This document shows positions 54,280 to 63,775 of a stretch of 64,000 nucleotides of DNA, one piece after another; positions within the stretch are counted from its first letter, which is position 1; the number at the start of each line of letters is the position of its first letter. Below the pieces are notes generated by a model. The model had not been told where the DNA came from and did no database searches. It saw nothing but the letters and a program-made list of their open reading frames with translations. The DNA lies in the NCBI RefSeq assembly GCF_016629525.1, contig NZ_AP024269.1, positions 4,290,001 through 4,354,000 of the forward strand, given 5' to 3'. The DNA is from Kaistia sp. 32K. GTDB lineage: Bacteria > Pseudomonadota > Alphaproteobacteria > Rhizobiales > Kaistiaceae. Made by a program: the position numbers and the translations under genes.

Positions 54280-56370
54280 ATGAAGAATTCCGTTCTGGCG
54301 CTCAGCGCCGCCAGCCTGCTGCTCGGGGTCTCGGTCTCGGCCGCCCTCGCCCAGGTCAAGCCGCCGGTCACGCCGCCCGATCCGCCGAAATTCGATGCCC
54401 AGGGCAAGATCGATTATGTCGGCGTGAACGACATCCTCGAATTCAAGGCGCTGCCCGAATATCACGAGCCCGATTGGGTCACGAAGAACTTCGTCGACAC
54501 CGGCAAGCTGCCGGCGGTGAAGGACCGGCTCCCGAAGGAGCCGATGGTCTACAAGAAGGGCAATACGGTCGACGGCATCGGCGTCTATGGCGACACGATG
54601 CGCCACGTCATCGGCGGCCGGCCGGAAGGCTGGAACTACACCGCCGGCCAGACCCAGGGCTGGGGCGGCATCGACATCGGCCTCTCCGAATGCCTGACGC
54701 GCTCCGGCCCGCTGTTCCAGATCCGGGCCGACGAGCTGCAGCCGCTGCCGAACCTCGCCAAGAGCTGGGAATGGTCGGAAGACGGTCACACCCTGACCAT
54801 GCATCTGATCGAAGGCGCGAAATGGTCGGACGGCCAGCCCTTCACCACCGCCGATGCGATGTTCTACTGGGAAGACAACGTCAACGATCCGAACGTCACG
54901 CCGCTGAACGGCGCCACGCCGGCCTCGTTCGGCGAGGGCACGACGCTGAAGGCCGATGGCGACTACACGCTGATCTGGACCTTCAAGGAAGCCTTCCCGA
55001 AGCAGTATCTCTACCAGATGGGCTACGGCACCTTCTGCCCCGGCCCGGCGCATATCCTGAAGCCGCAGCATCCGAAATATTCGAAGAACACCTACGCGCA
55101 GTACAAGAACGCCTTCCCGCCGGAATATCTCAACATTCCGGTGATGGGCGCCTGGGCGCCGGTCGAGTATCGCCCCGACGACATCATCGTCATGCGCCGC
55201 AATCCCTACTACTGGAAGGTCGATGAGGCGGGCAACCAGCTGCCCTACCTGAACGAGCTGCACTACAAGCTCTCGACCTGGGCCGACCGCGACGTGCAGG
55301 CGGTCGCCGGATCGGGCGACTTCGCCAATCTCGAGCAGCCGGAAAGCTTCGTCGAGGCGCTGAAGCGCTCGGCCAGCGCCGACGCCCCGGCCCGGCTGGA
55401 ATTCGGCCCGCGCATCATCGGCTACTCGCTCTACCAGAACCTCTCGGCCAATGGCTGGGGTGAACCGGACGAGCGCGGCCAGGCCGTGCGCGAACTGAAC
55501 CGCAACGAGCATTTCCGCAAGGCGGTCACCTCGGCGATCGACCGCAAGCGGCTCGGCGAGTCGCTGGTCAAGGGTCCGTTCACCACCATCTATCCGGGCG
55601 GCATCTATTCCGGCACGACCTATTACGACCAGGGCTCGACCGCCTACTATCCCTTCGACCTCGAAGGCGCCAAGGCTGAGCTGGCGCTGGCCGGGCTGAA
55701 GGACACGGACGGCGACGGCATCCTCAACTTCCCGGCCGGAACGGCGGGCGGCAAGAACGTCGAGGTCACCCTCCTCGTCAACGCCGACTACCAGACCGAC
55801 AAGAGCCTCGCCGACGGCATCGTCGCGATGATGGAGCCGCTCGGCATCCGCGTCCTGCTGAACCAGGTCGAGGGCAAGCAGCGCGACGCGCTGCAGCAGG
55901 GCGGCCAGTTCGACTGGATGATCTTCCGCAATCAGGAAGATCTGACCTCGGTCGTGCAGAAGTCGGTCAACCTCGCCCCGGTCGGCCCGAAGACCAGCTG
56001 GTTCCACCGCGCCGGCAAGGACGGCCAGGTCGACCTGCTGCCGTTCGAGCAGGAGATCGTCGACGTCGTGAACAAGTTCATCGCGACGCCCGATGCCGCC
56101 GAGAAGAAGGAACTGATGAAGCAGTTCCAGAAGCTCTACACCGACAATGTCTACGGCATCGGCCTGACCCAGTACCCGGGCGCTCTGATCATCAACAAGC
56201 GCTTCGCCAACATCCCGAAGGGCGTTCCGATCAACCTCTTCAACTGGGCCGAGGACAGCATCATCCGCGAGCGCGTGTTCGTACCGGCCGACAAGCAGGG
56301 CAAGTACGAACTGTTCCCGGAAACGCTGCCCGGCGCTCCCGGTGACAAGGGCGGACCGGCGAAGGGTTAA
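54280..56370 (+). CDS. agpA: Alpha-galactoside ABC binding protein (family 5, AgpA-like)
   Basis: Protein of 696 aa with an excellent GGGGAGGAAGC site. Signal peptide about residues 1-24 (MKNSVLALSAASLLLGVSVS). The mature protein is a large solute-binding family 5 (dipeptide/oligosaccharide) protein: LAKSWEWSEDGHTLTMHLIEGAKWSDGQPFTTADAMFYWED, NPYYWKVDEAGNQLPYLNEL, and AVTSAIDRKRLGESLVKG. Although family 5 is best known for peptides, AgpA of Sinorhizobium, in the same gene order, binds raffinose and melibiose. Neighbouring GH4 enzymes support alpha-galactosides as ligand. Confidence 0.9.
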   Translation: MKNSVLALSAASLLLGVSVSAALAQVKPPVTPPDPPKFDAQGKIDYVGVNDILEFKALPEYHEPDWVTKNFVDTGKLPAVKDRLPKEPMVYKKGNTVDGIGVYGDTMRHVIGGRPEGWNYTAGQTQGWGGIDIGLSECLTRSGPLFQIRADELQPLPNLAKSWEWSEDGHTLTMHLIEGAKWSDGQPFTTADAMFYWEDNVNDPNVTPLNGATPASFGEGTTLKADGDYTLIWTFKEAFPKQYLYQMGYGTFCPGPAHILKPQHPKYSKNTYAQYKNAFPPEYLNIPVMGAWAPVEYRPDDIIVMRRNPYYWKVDEAGNQLPYLNELHYKLSTWADRDVQAVAGSGDFANLEQPESFVEALKRSASADAPARLEFGPRIIGYSLYQNLSANGWGEPDERGQAVRELNRNEHFRKAVTSAIDRKRLGESLVKGPFTTIYPGGIYSGTTYYDQGSTAYYPFDLEGAKAELALAGLKDTDGDGILNFPAGTAGGKNVEVTLLVNADYQTDKSLADGIVAMMEPLGIRVLLNQVEGKQRDALQQGGQFDWMIFRNQEDLTSVVQKSVNLAPVGPKTSWFHRAGKDGQVDLLPFEQEIVDVVNKFIATPDAAEKKELMKQFQKLYTDNVYGIGLTQYPGALIINKRFANIPKGVPINLFNWAEDSIIRERVFVPADKQGKYELFPETLPGAPGDKGGPAKG

Positions 56371-56396
56371 GCCCGAGCCGTACCATCGATCCGGAC

Positions 56397-56420
56397 GAGG
56401 GGGCGGGATCCCGCCCCCTC
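56397..56420 (+). terminator. Perfect 24-bp palindrome after agpA
   Basis: GAGGGGGCGGGA and its exact inverse TCCCGCCCCCTC abut with no loop, just after the agpA stop and before the first permease gene. A hairpin with a small forced loop would protect the agpA message. Confidence 0.7.
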
Positions 56421-56456
56421 GTTCCCTTCCCGTCCAAACAGGGAGCTGTTGCCCCA

Positions 56457-57467
56457 ATGTTGCGCTTCCTGACTATGCGCATCCTGTCGGCGATCCCGGT
56501 GCTGTTCGTTCTCAGCGTCGTGACCTTCGCCATCATCCAGGCGCCCCCCGGCGACTATGCGGACTTCATCCGCGCGCAGTTGATGAACCAGGGCGGCGCG
56601 TCCGCCGTCGTCGCCGAGGCGCAGGCCGAAGCCTACCGCCAGGCGCATGGCCTCAACGATCCCGTCATCGTCCAGTATTTCCGCTGGATCTGGGGCATCC
56701 TGACCCGCTTCGATTTCGGCGACAGCTTCTTCTACAACAAGCCCGTCTCGACGGTGGTGGCCGAGCGGCTGCCGCGCACGCTGATGCTGGCGCTGGCCTG
56801 CCACATCCTGGCGTCGCTGCTCGGCATCACCTTCGGCATCATCGCCGCCACGCGGCAGTACAGCTGGATCGACTCGACGCTCTCCTTCGTGTCGTTCCTC
56901 GGCATGACCGTGCCGCGCTTCCTGATGGCGATCATCATCGTCTACATCCTGGCGTTCAAAATGAACGTGCAGGAGATCGGCAGCTTCTTCTCGCCCCAAT
57001 ATGGCGGCGCGCCCTGGTCCTGGGCCAAGTTCGTCGACCTGGTGAAGCATATCTGGCCGGTCGTCGCGATCGCCACCTTCGGCGGCCTCGCCTACAACAT
57101 GCGCGTGATGCGGGGCAATCTGCTCGACACGCTGAACGCCCAGTATGTCGAGACGGCGCGCGCCAAAGGCCTGCCGGAATCGCGCGTGATCCTTCGCCAC
57201 GCCGTGCCCAACGCCCTGCATCCGCTCGTCATGTATCAGGGCGTCGCGCTGCCCTACATGCTGACCGGCGAGATCGAGGTTGCGATCGTCTTCGCCCTCG
57301 CCACCGTCGGCCCGGCGATCGTCGGCTCGATGGCGGTCGGCGACGTCTATGTCACCGCGACCTTCATGCTGGTGCTCGCGACGACCCTGATCATCGGCAA
57401 CATCATCGCCGACATGCTGCTGGCGTTCCTCGATCCCCGCGTCCGCCTCGGGGGAGAAAAGTCATGA
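56457..57467 (+). CDS. agpB: Alpha-galactoside ABC permease 1 (DppB-like, AgpB)
   Basis: Protein of 336 aa with a GGGAG site upstream. It starts with the usual DppB-type first span (MLRFLTMRILSAIPVLFVLSVVTFAIIQAPPGDYADF) and has the EAA-like loop ARAKGLPESRVILRHAVPNALHPL. Six membrane spans are evident. It pairs with the next permease. The stop overlaps the next start (ATGA). Confidence 0.92.
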   Translation: MLRFLTMRILSAIPVLFVLSVVTFAIIQAPPGDYADFIRAQLMNQGGASAVVAEAQAEAYRQAHGLNDPVIVQYFRWIWGILTRFDFGDSFFYNKPVSTVVAERLPRTLMLALACHILASLLGITFGIIAATRQYSWIDSTLSFVSFLGMTVPRFLMAIIIVYILAFKMNVQEIGSFFSPQYGGAPWSWAKFVDLVKHIWPVVAIATFGGLAYNMRVMRGNLLDTLNAQYVETARAKGLPESRVILRHAVPNALHPLVMYQGVALPYMLTGEIEVAIVFALATVGPAIVGSMAVGDVYVTATFMLVLATTLIIGNIIADMLLAFLDPRVRLGGEKS

Positions 57468-58621
57468 CCGACCGCATCGAGAGCCTCGCGACCGCGCCGC
57501 CGGCGGAACCGGCCGCGCCGGTGGCTGCCCCGAACGCCCGCTTTTCGCATGGCAACGAAGGCTATCTTGCTCTCGTCTGGCGCCGCTTCCGCCGCTCGGT
57601 CATGGGCATGATCGGCCTCACCATGGTCGTCGGCCTGCTCCTGATGTCGCTATTCGCGGATTTCGTCGCGCCGGTCGACCCGCGCGCCAACGGCATCGGC
57701 TTCGCCCCGCCCGACCACATCAGCTTCTTCGCGCCGGACGGTTCGTTCAGCCTGGTGCCGCGCATCTATCCGATCGTCGAGACGGACGAGCTCGACCCGG
57801 TGACCTTCCAGCCGATGACCGGTCCGGACCTCCAGAACCCGCACATACTCGGCCTGTTCGTGCGCGGCTACGAATACAAGCTGCTCTGGCTGATCCCGAG
57901 CAACATCCATCTGTTCGGCTCGCGCGACGGCGCGCCGATCCATCTGCTCGGCACCGACAAGTTCGGCCGCGACATTCTTTCCCGCGGCATCGTGGGGTCC
58001 AGGATCTCGCTCACCATCGCGCTGATCGTCGTGCTGATCACCACCACGGTCGGCACCACGATCGGCATCACGTCGGGCTATCTGGGCGGGCGGATCGACG
58101 CCTGGGTGCAGCGTTTCGTCGAGCTGGTGCTGGCCTTCCCGCAATTGCCGCTCTACCTGGCGCTGACCTCGCTGATCCCGATCACGGCGCCGTCCAACGT
58201 CTTCATCGCCTTCGTCATCGGCGTGATGGCGGCGCTCGGCTGGGCGCAGCTGTCGCGCGAGGTGCGCGGCAAGACGCTGGCGCTGGCAAGGGTCGAATAT
58301 GTCCGCGCCGCCATGGCGGTCGGGGCCGGCGACGGGCGGATCATCTTCCGCCACATCCTGCCCAACGTGATGAGCCACGTGATCGTCGGCGTGACGCTCG
58401 CCATCCCGACCATCGTGCTGCTCGAATCGTTCCTGGGTTTCCTCGGCTTCGCCGTGAAGCCGCCGCTGATCTCCTGGGGCCTGATGCTGCAGGATACGGG
58501 CGCCTTCTCGGTGATCGGCTCCTATCCGTGGATCCTCTCCCCCGTCGTCTTCGTGCTGATCACCGTCTTCGCGTTCAACGCGCTGGGCGACGGTCTGCGC
58601 GACGCGATCGACCCCTACTAG
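57464..58621 (+). CDS. agpC: Alpha-galactoside ABC permease 2 (DppC-like, AgpC)
   Basis: Protein of 385 aa; the ATG at 57464 overlaps agpB's stop. A polar N-terminus (PPAEPAAPVAAP) leads into the DppC first span (SVMGMIGLTMVVGLLLMSLFADFVAP), a ~110-residue periplasmic insertion, then HLLGTDKFGRDILSRGIVGSRISL and the loop YVRAAMAVGAGDGRIIFRHILPNVM. The insertion is longer than in plain DppC and is typical of the opine/oligosaccharide subgroup. It completes the membrane channel. Confidence 0.92.
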   Translation: MTDRIESLATAPPAEPAAPVAAPNARFSHGNEGYLALVWRRFRRSVMGMIGLTMVVGLLLMSLFADFVAPVDPRANGIGFAPPDHISFFAPDGSFSLVPRIYPIVETDELDPVTFQPMTGPDLQNPHILGLFVRGYEYKLLWLIPSNIHLFGSRDGAPIHLLGTDKFGRDILSRGIVGSRISLTIALIVVLITTTVGTTIGITSGYLGGRIDAWVQRFVELVLAFPQLPLYLALTSLIPITAPSNVFIAFVIGVMAALGWAQLSREVRGKTLALARVEYVRAAMAVGAGDGRIIFRHILPNVMSHVIVGVTLAIPTIVLLESFLGFLGFAVKPPLISWGLMLQDTGAFSVIGSYPWILSPVVFVLITVFAFNALGDGLRDAIDPY

Positions 58622-58630
58622 GTGGAGTTC

Positions 58631-60298
58631 ATGGCCTTGATCCCCAACGAATTCGCTCCGGCCGAACGCTATGACCTCAACGCACATGGCCGCGAGCTGA
58701 TCCTCGATGCCCGCAACGTCGCTGTTACCTTCAAGGTCGAGGGCGGCACGGTCGACGCGGTGCGCGACGTCTCGTTCCAGCTGCACAAGGGCGAGACGAT
58801 CGCGGTCGTCGGCGAGTCGGGCTCCGGCAAATCGGTGACGGCGCGCACCATCATGGGGCTCTTGTCGAAGCGCGCCACCGTCGCCAAGGACGCCCGCATC
58901 GACTTCGAAGGCAGGAACGTCCTCACGCTCAACGACGTGCAGCGTCGCAAGCTGCGGGGCAACCGCTTCTCGATGATCTTCCAGGAGCCGATGAGCTCGC
59001 TGAACCCGGTCTACACGATCGGCCAGCAGATCGCGGAGGTGCTGCATCTGCACAACCGGATCAGCCGGGCCGACGCGCGCAAGCGCGTGCTGGAGCTCCT
59101 GAAGGAAGTGCAGATCCCCGATCCGGAAGCGCGGATCAAGCAGTACCCGCACCAGCTTTCCGGCGGCCAGCGCCAGCGCGTCATGATCGCCATGGCGCTC
59201 GCCAACCGGCCCGACATCCTGATCGCCGACGAGCCGACCACAGCGCTCGACGTCACCGTGCAGGCGCAGATCCTGAACCTGATCCGCGAACTGCAGAAGC
59301 GCTACGGCATGGCGGTGATCCTGATCACGCACGATCTGACGATCGTCCGGCAGTTCTCGGACTACGTCTATGTGATGCAGCATGGCGAGGTGCGGGAGCA
59401 CAACGTCACCGAGACGCTGTTCCAGAACCCGCGCCACGCCTATACGCGCCACCTGCTCGCCTCCGAGCCGAAGGGATCCGCCAATCCGCTGCCGGAGGGA
59501 ACGCCGGTCATGCTCGAGGGCCGCAATGTCCGCGTCGCCTACACGCTGAAACGGGGCGGCCTGTTCAAGCCGGACTACTTCCAGCTGCTCGCCTGCGACA
59601 ATCTCAGCCTGGAGCTGCGCCGGCACGAGACGCTCGGCATCGTCGGCGAGAGCGGTTCCGGCAAGACCACCTTCGGCCAGGCGCTGATCCGGCTGATCCA
59701 GCATTCGACCGGCGAGATCGTCTTCGACGGCGAGCCGATCCACGACCGCGACCGCAAGGCGATGCGGCCGCTCAGATCGCGCATGCAGATCGTCTTCCAG
59801 GATCCGTTCTCGTCGCTGAACCCGCGCATGTCGATCGGCCAAATCATCGAGGAAGGTCTGATCGTCAACGGCATCGGCGCCAACCGCCAGGACCGTGTCG
59901 ACCGCGTCCGCCAGGCGCTCCGCGATGCCGGTATGCCGGACGCCATTCTCGGACGCTTCCCGCACGAGTTCTCCGGCGGCCAGCGCCAGCGCATCGCGAT
60001 CGCCCGCGCCATCGCGCTGGAGCCGGAATTCATCCTGCTCGACGAGCCGACCTCGGCGCTCGATCTCTCCGTGCAGGCGCAGATCATCGATCTCCTGCGC
60101 AAGCTGCAGGACGAGCGGGGCCTCTCCTACCTGTTCATCTCGCACGACCTGAAGGTGGTGCGGGCGCTCTGCCATCGCGTCATCGTCATGCAACACGGCA
60201 AGATTGTCGAACAGGGACCGGTCAGCGAGGTGCTGACCCATCCGCAGAACGAGTACACGGCCCGCCTCGTGCGCGCCGCGTTCCAGATAGCCGCCTAA
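58631..60298 (+). CDS. agpD: Alpha-galactoside ABC ATPase, DppD-DppF fusion (AgpD)
   Basis: Protein of 555 aa containing two complete ABC domains. The ATG at 58631 has GGTGGAG 4 bases upstream and is favoured over a GTG at 58622. Domain one has Walker A GESGSGKSV, signature LSGGQRQRVMIAMAL and DEPTTALD; domain two has GESGSGKTT, FSGGQRQRIAIARAI and DEPTSALD. Both sites look active. In peptide systems these are usually two proteins; the single-chain form fits rhizobial oligosaccharide importers of this class. It is the last transport gene before the second GH4. Confidence 0.93.
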   Translation: MALIPNEFAPAERYDLNAHGRELILDARNVAVTFKVEGGTVDAVRDVSFQLHKGETIAVVGESGSGKSVTARTIMGLLSKRATVAKDARIDFEGRNVLTLNDVQRRKLRGNRFSMIFQEPMSSLNPVYTIGQQIAEVLHLHNRISRADARKRVLELLKEVQIPDPEARIKQYPHQLSGGQRQRVMIAMALANRPDILIADEPTTALDVTVQAQILNLIRELQKRYGMAVILITHDLTIVRQFSDYVYVMQHGEVREHNVTETLFQNPRHAYTRHLLASEPKGSANPLPEGTPVMLEGRNVRVAYTLKRGGLFKPDYFQLLACDNLSLELRRHETLGIVGESGSGKTTFGQALIRLIQHSTGEIVFDGEPIHDRDRKAMRPLRSRMQIVFQDPFSSLNPRMSIGQIIEEGLIVNGIGANRQDRVDRVRQALRDAGMPDAILGRFPHEFSGGQRQRIAIARAIALEPEFILLDEPTSALDLSVQAQIIDLLRKLQDERGLSYLFISHDLKVVRALCHRVIVMQHGKIVEQGPVSEVLTHPQNEYTARLVRAAFQIAA

Positions 60299-60324
60299 AG
60301 AATCTGCCTACCGGAGCTCTCCCC

Positions 60325-61695
60325 ATGACTGCCAATCCCAGGATCACCTTCATCGGCGCCGGCTCGACCGTGTTCATGAAGAACATCGTCGGCGACATCC
60401 TGCAGCGCCCGGCGCTGTCGGGCGCCACCATCGCGCTGATGGACATCAACCCGCAGCGCCTCGAGGAGAGCGCGATCGTCGTCCGCAAGATCGCCTCGAC
60501 GCTCGGCGTGCCCGCGAAGGTCGAGACCCATACCGACCAGAAGAAGGCGCTTTCCGGCGCCGACTTCGTCGTCGTCGCCTTCCAGATCGGCGGCTACGAC
60601 CCGTGCACGATCACCGATTTCGAGGTGCCGAAGCGCTACGGCCTGCGCCAGACCATCGCCGACACGCTCGGCGTCGGCGGAATCATGCGGGGCTTGCGCA
60701 CCGTGCCGCATCTCTGGAAGATCTGCGAGGACATGCTCGCCGTCTGCCCGGACGCGATCATGCTGCAATACGTCAACCCGATGGCGATCAACACCTGGGC
60801 GATCACGGCCAGGTATCCGACGATCCGCCAGGTCGGACTCTGCCACTCCGTGCAGGGCACGGCGATGGAACTGGCGCATGACCTCGACATTCCCTACGAG
60901 GAAATCCGCTACCGTTCCGCCGGCATCAACCACATGGCGTTTTACCTGAAGTTCGAGCATCGCCAGGCCGACGGATCGTATCGCGACCTCTATCCCGACC
61001 TCGTCCGCGGCTACCGCGAGGGTCGGGCGCCGAAGCCCGGCTGGAACCCGCGCTGCCCCAACAAGGTGCGCTACGAGATGCTGACGCGGCTCGGCTATTT
61101 CGTCACCGAGAGCTCCGAGCATTTCGCCGAATACACGCCCTATTTCATCAAGGAAGGCCGCGAGGACCTGATCGAGAAATTCGGCATTCCGCTCGACGAA
61201 TATCCGAAGCGCTGCATCGAGCAGATCGCGCGCTGGAAGAACCAAGCGGAGGAATACCGCACGGCCGACCGGATCGAAGTATCGCAGAGCAAGGAATACG
61301 CCTCCGAGATCATCAACTCGGTCTGGACCGGCGAGCCCTCGGTGATCTACGGCAACGTCCGCAACAATGGCTGCATCACGTCGCTGCCGGCCGATTGCGC
61401 GGCGGAAGTGCCCTGCCTGGTCGACGCCTCGGGCATCCAGCCGACCTATATCGGCGAACTGCCGCCGCAGCTCACCGCCCTGATGCGCACCAACATCAAC
61501 GTGCAGGAACTGACGGTGAAGGCGCTGCTGACGGAGAACCGCGAGCACATCTACCACGCCGCGATGATGGACCCGCACACGGCGGCCGAGCTCGATCTCG
61601 ACCAGATCTGGCATCTGGTCGACGACCTGCTGGCGGCGCATGGCGAATGGCTGCCTGAATGGGCGCGTGGCGCGGCCAAGCAGCGGGTGGCGTAA
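60325..61695 (+). CDS. agaL2: GH4 alpha-galactosidase 2 (MelA-like)
   Basis: Protein of 456 aa (E. coli MelA is 451). NAD-binding TFIGAGSTVFMKNIVGDIL, NPMAINTWA, metal ligands Cys173 (GLCHSVQG) and His203 (GINHMAF) all match MelA-type alpha-galactosidases. It would split imported melibiose or raffinose in the cytoplasm using NAD and Mn2+. It is 26 bp after the ATPase gene and is the last gene of the operon, followed by a 29-bp inverted repeat. The MelA name is more secure for this copy than for the first GH4. Confidence 0.92.
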   Translation: MTANPRITFIGAGSTVFMKNIVGDILQRPALSGATIALMDINPQRLEESAIVVRKIASTLGVPAKVETHTDQKKALSGADFVVVAFQIGGYDPCTITDFEVPKRYGLRQTIADTLGVGGIMRGLRTVPHLWKICEDMLAVCPDAIMLQYVNPMAINTWAITARYPTIRQVGLCHSVQGTAMELAHDLDIPYEEIRYRSAGINHMAFYLKFEHRQADGSYRDLYPDLVRGYREGRAPKPGWNPRCPNKVRYEMLTRLGYFVTESSEHFAEYTPYFIKEGREDLIEKFGIPLDEYPKRCIEQIARWKNQAEEYRTADRIEVSQSKEYASEIINSVWTGEPSVIYGNVRNNGCITSLPADCAAEVPCLVDASGIQPTYIGELPPQLTALMRTNINVQELTVKALLTENREHIYHAAMMDPHTAAELDLDQIWHLVDDLLAAHGEWLPEWARGAAKQRVA

Positions 61696-61811
61696 GCCGA
61701 ACCTGGTTCCATTCCCCTTCCAAGCAGGAAGCTGTGCGCGAGCCCCGGCGACTTCCCCTCGCCGGGGCTCTCTTCATTCCAATCGCCGAGCCGTTCCCCT
61801 CCCCGCGCCGT

Positions 61812-61913
61812 CCGTCATCCCCGCGAAGGCGGGGATCCATTCAACCGGGTTTTCGGGAGGTATTCTCGGGTTCGCCTCGGCTGTATGGATCCCCGCCTTC
61901 GCGGGGATGACGG
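61812..61913. repeat. 29-bp perfect inverted repeat with 44-bp spacer
   Basis: Arms 61812-61840 and 61885-61913 (CCGTCATCCCCGCGAAGGCG... and its exact inverse; each arm is also partly self-complementary CCCCGC-GAAG-GCGGGG). It separates the convergent alpha-galactosidase and glycosidase-like genes and could end transcription from both sides. A short relative CATCCCGGCGAAGGCCGGGATCCA is at 35035-35058. Confidence 0.85.
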
Positions 61914-61934
61914 CGCGGGCGGCCCGGCCAGACC

Positions 61935-63611
61935 CTACCGGCCCATATAGGCGCGGCGGGCGATCTGGTCTTCGAGGCTCAGCCAGCGGCGCGACACCTC
62001 GTCGTCGTTCTGGCGCGAGGCCTCGCGCGCCTCGCCCTGCAGCGACTTGAGCCGCTCGACCGGCAGCTCGATGTTGGCGTCGAGCTCCTCGGCGATCTCA
62101 ACGAAGCGCTCGGCCGCAGCCTGGCCGCCGAGAAGCGGCGCCGCGTCCTCGGCGAGGAAGCGATCCCACGACAGACTGGGCTCGTAGCCGAAGCGGGCGA
62201 AGGCGAGATAGGAGAGCTCGACCGTCGCGTGATAGGGCGACGGCTCGCCCCAGACGGTCAGGCCCTGCATGCCGACGTCGGCGCAGAAGCGGTTCATGTC
62301 GGCGAAGACGCGGCCGTTGAAGGCGTAGCGCTCGGTGCGGCGGTCGCCGTTCCACTGGCAGGCGAACTGGCAGCGCAGCACGTTCGGCTGCGTCGGCAGT
62401 TTTTCCACGTCGGCCCGCGTCAGCTCCTTCTGCAGCCGGCCCCAGAAGGTGCGGTTGGTGGTGTGCTGGTAGATCGCGCCCTTCGGCATGCTGCGCTGGG
62501 CGTCATGCGCGACCGGATCGAACAGATTGTCCCACTGCAGCTCGCTGTAGATCCAGGCGTCCGCCTTCTTCACCTTCGCCGCGCGATAGAGCCGCGGGAA
62601 GTTCTCGGCCATGTCGGTATGCGACCATGAATCGCCATGGTCATCGACACGACGGGCCGCCTCGGCCTCGTTGTTGCGGCGGGCGACACAGCGCGCGCAG
62701 CCGCAGACGCCGTAGTCACCACTCTCGATGTTGACGCCGCCGATCTCGAAGGTGTCGGCGAGCCAGCTCACGGCCTCCTCCATCCAGTCCATCGTCTCGG
62801 GCGCGCTCGGGCACGCGCTCATGGTGTAGTCGGAGCGCGGGAAATTGAGCGGGAAGTCGAGGTCGGCGATCTGGAAGCCGACGCCCTTCTCCATGCTGGC
62901 GGCATGCTGCGGGTTCTTCTTCAGCCAGGTGGCGAGGTTATAGGGGTGGTCGCCCTCCCAGTAGACGCCGCCATAGGAGCCGATGGCGATGCCGGGCACG
63001 ATGCGCACGCCGCGCTCGGTCGCGTAGCGGCAGAGTTCCTTCGCCGCCTCGATGCCACCATGCGAATTGCGCAGGAAGCCGTAGATGACGACGGAGGGGA
63101 TGCGGTTGCGGCTGGCGAAATCGACCAGCCGCGTATAGTCGCCGAGGAAGCCGGAAGGCGGCTTGCCATAGGGATTGAAGACGCCGATTTCCTGATGGCC
63201 GACCTGCGACAATTCCCAGTTGGTCGAATGATCCCAGGTCCAGAAGGTGCGGTAGGCCAGGCCGGGCGCGACGCGGCGCTCGCCGGCCGGCACCTGCACC
63301 GCGCCATCGGCCAAGCGGGCGCGCGAGATCAGTTCCTCAGCCCCGTAGATCACGCCGGAGAACGGGCCGCCGGCGATTGTAATCTCGGCGTTCGAGCCGT
63401 CCCTCGGCCGGACCGTCAGCGTGAACGCGCCTTCCGCCAGCGCGCGATCCTCGACGAGGCGGATGACGGGAAGGCTGGTGGAAGCCGCCGTGATCGGCAC
63501 GAATTCGAGCGCCGGAAAGGCCTGCCGCAGCCGCCGCGCCGCATGAACGTGCCGCTCGCCACCTTCCAGCGCGACCCGTCCCGCGATCCCTACTTCACCC
63601 GCTGCAGCCAT
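61935..63611 (-). CDS. Uncharacterised glycosidase-like protein (GH20/GH67-type N-domain)
   Basis: Protein of 558 aa with a strong GAGGAGG site before the ATG; no signal peptide, so cytoplasmic. The first ~110 residues resemble the non-catalytic domain that precedes the barrel in GH20, GH67 and GH84 enzymes (ITIAGGPFSGVIYGAEELISR). The rest reads like a TIM barrel: FASRNRIPSVVIYGFLRN, RGVRIVPGIAIGSYGG, then NIESGDYGVCGCARC. Glu296 and Asp299 in ESGD are candidate catalytic residues, and Cys303/305/308 form a CxCxxC cluster that may bind metal. I cannot assign a known GH family or substrate. It is divergent from a Gfo/Idh/MocA gene, suggesting a sugar-catabolic role. Confidence 0.75.
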   Translation of the reverse strand: MAAAGEVGIAGRVALEGGERHVHAARRLRQAFPALEFVPITAASTSLPVIRLVEDRALAEGAFTLTVRPRDGSNAEITIAGGPFSGVIYGAEELISRARLADGAVQVPAGERRVAPGLAYRTFWTWDHSTNWELSQVGHQEIGVFNPYGKPPSGFLGDYTRLVDFASRNRIPSVVIYGFLRNSHGGIEAAKELCRYATERGVRIVPGIAIGSYGGVYWEGDHPYNLATWLKKNPQHAASMEKGVGFQIADLDFPLNFPRSDYTMSACPSAPETMDWMEEAVSWLADTFEIGGVNIESGDYGVCGCARCVARRNNEAEAARRVDDHGDSWSHTDMAENFPRLYRAAKVKKADAWIYSELQWDNLFDPVAHDAQRSMPKGAIYQHTTNRTFWGRLQKELTRADVEKLPTQPNVLRCQFACQWNGDRRTERYAFNGRVFADMNRFCADVGMQGLTVWGEPSPYHATVELSYLAFARFGYEPSLSWDRFLAEDAAPLLGGQAAAERFVEIAEELDANIELPVERLKSLQGEAREASRQNDDEVSRRWLSLEDQIARRAYMGR

Positions 63612-63693
63612 CCGTCATTCCTCCTCAAGCCATGCGATTCCAATCGCCGCGATCCTCCCGGCGATGTTGACAGGATTGCGCATCTCATATCAA

Positions 63694-63722
63694 ATATCAA
63701 CGCTGACTATCGTCAGTGATAT
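63694..63722. promoter_or_regulatory. Dyad ATATC-CTGAC / GTCAG-GATAT in divergent promoter region
   Basis: CTGAC (63703-63707) and GTCAG (63712-63716) flank TATC, with outer ATATC (63694-63698) and GATAT (63718-63722). It lies between the two divergent sugar genes, next to a TTGACA at 63667-63672. Operator or promoter role is inferred. Confidence 0.5.
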
Positions 63723-63775
63723 TGCATCGAAATTCGAACCGCCGGCCACCCGCCGGCGGCGCTTGGGAGGGCGGA

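Noticed and set aside
53848..60241. Two long minus-strand frames (863-869 codons) over the alpha-galactoside operon
   Set aside because: Both are antisense to clear transporter and glycosidase genes and match no protein pattern.
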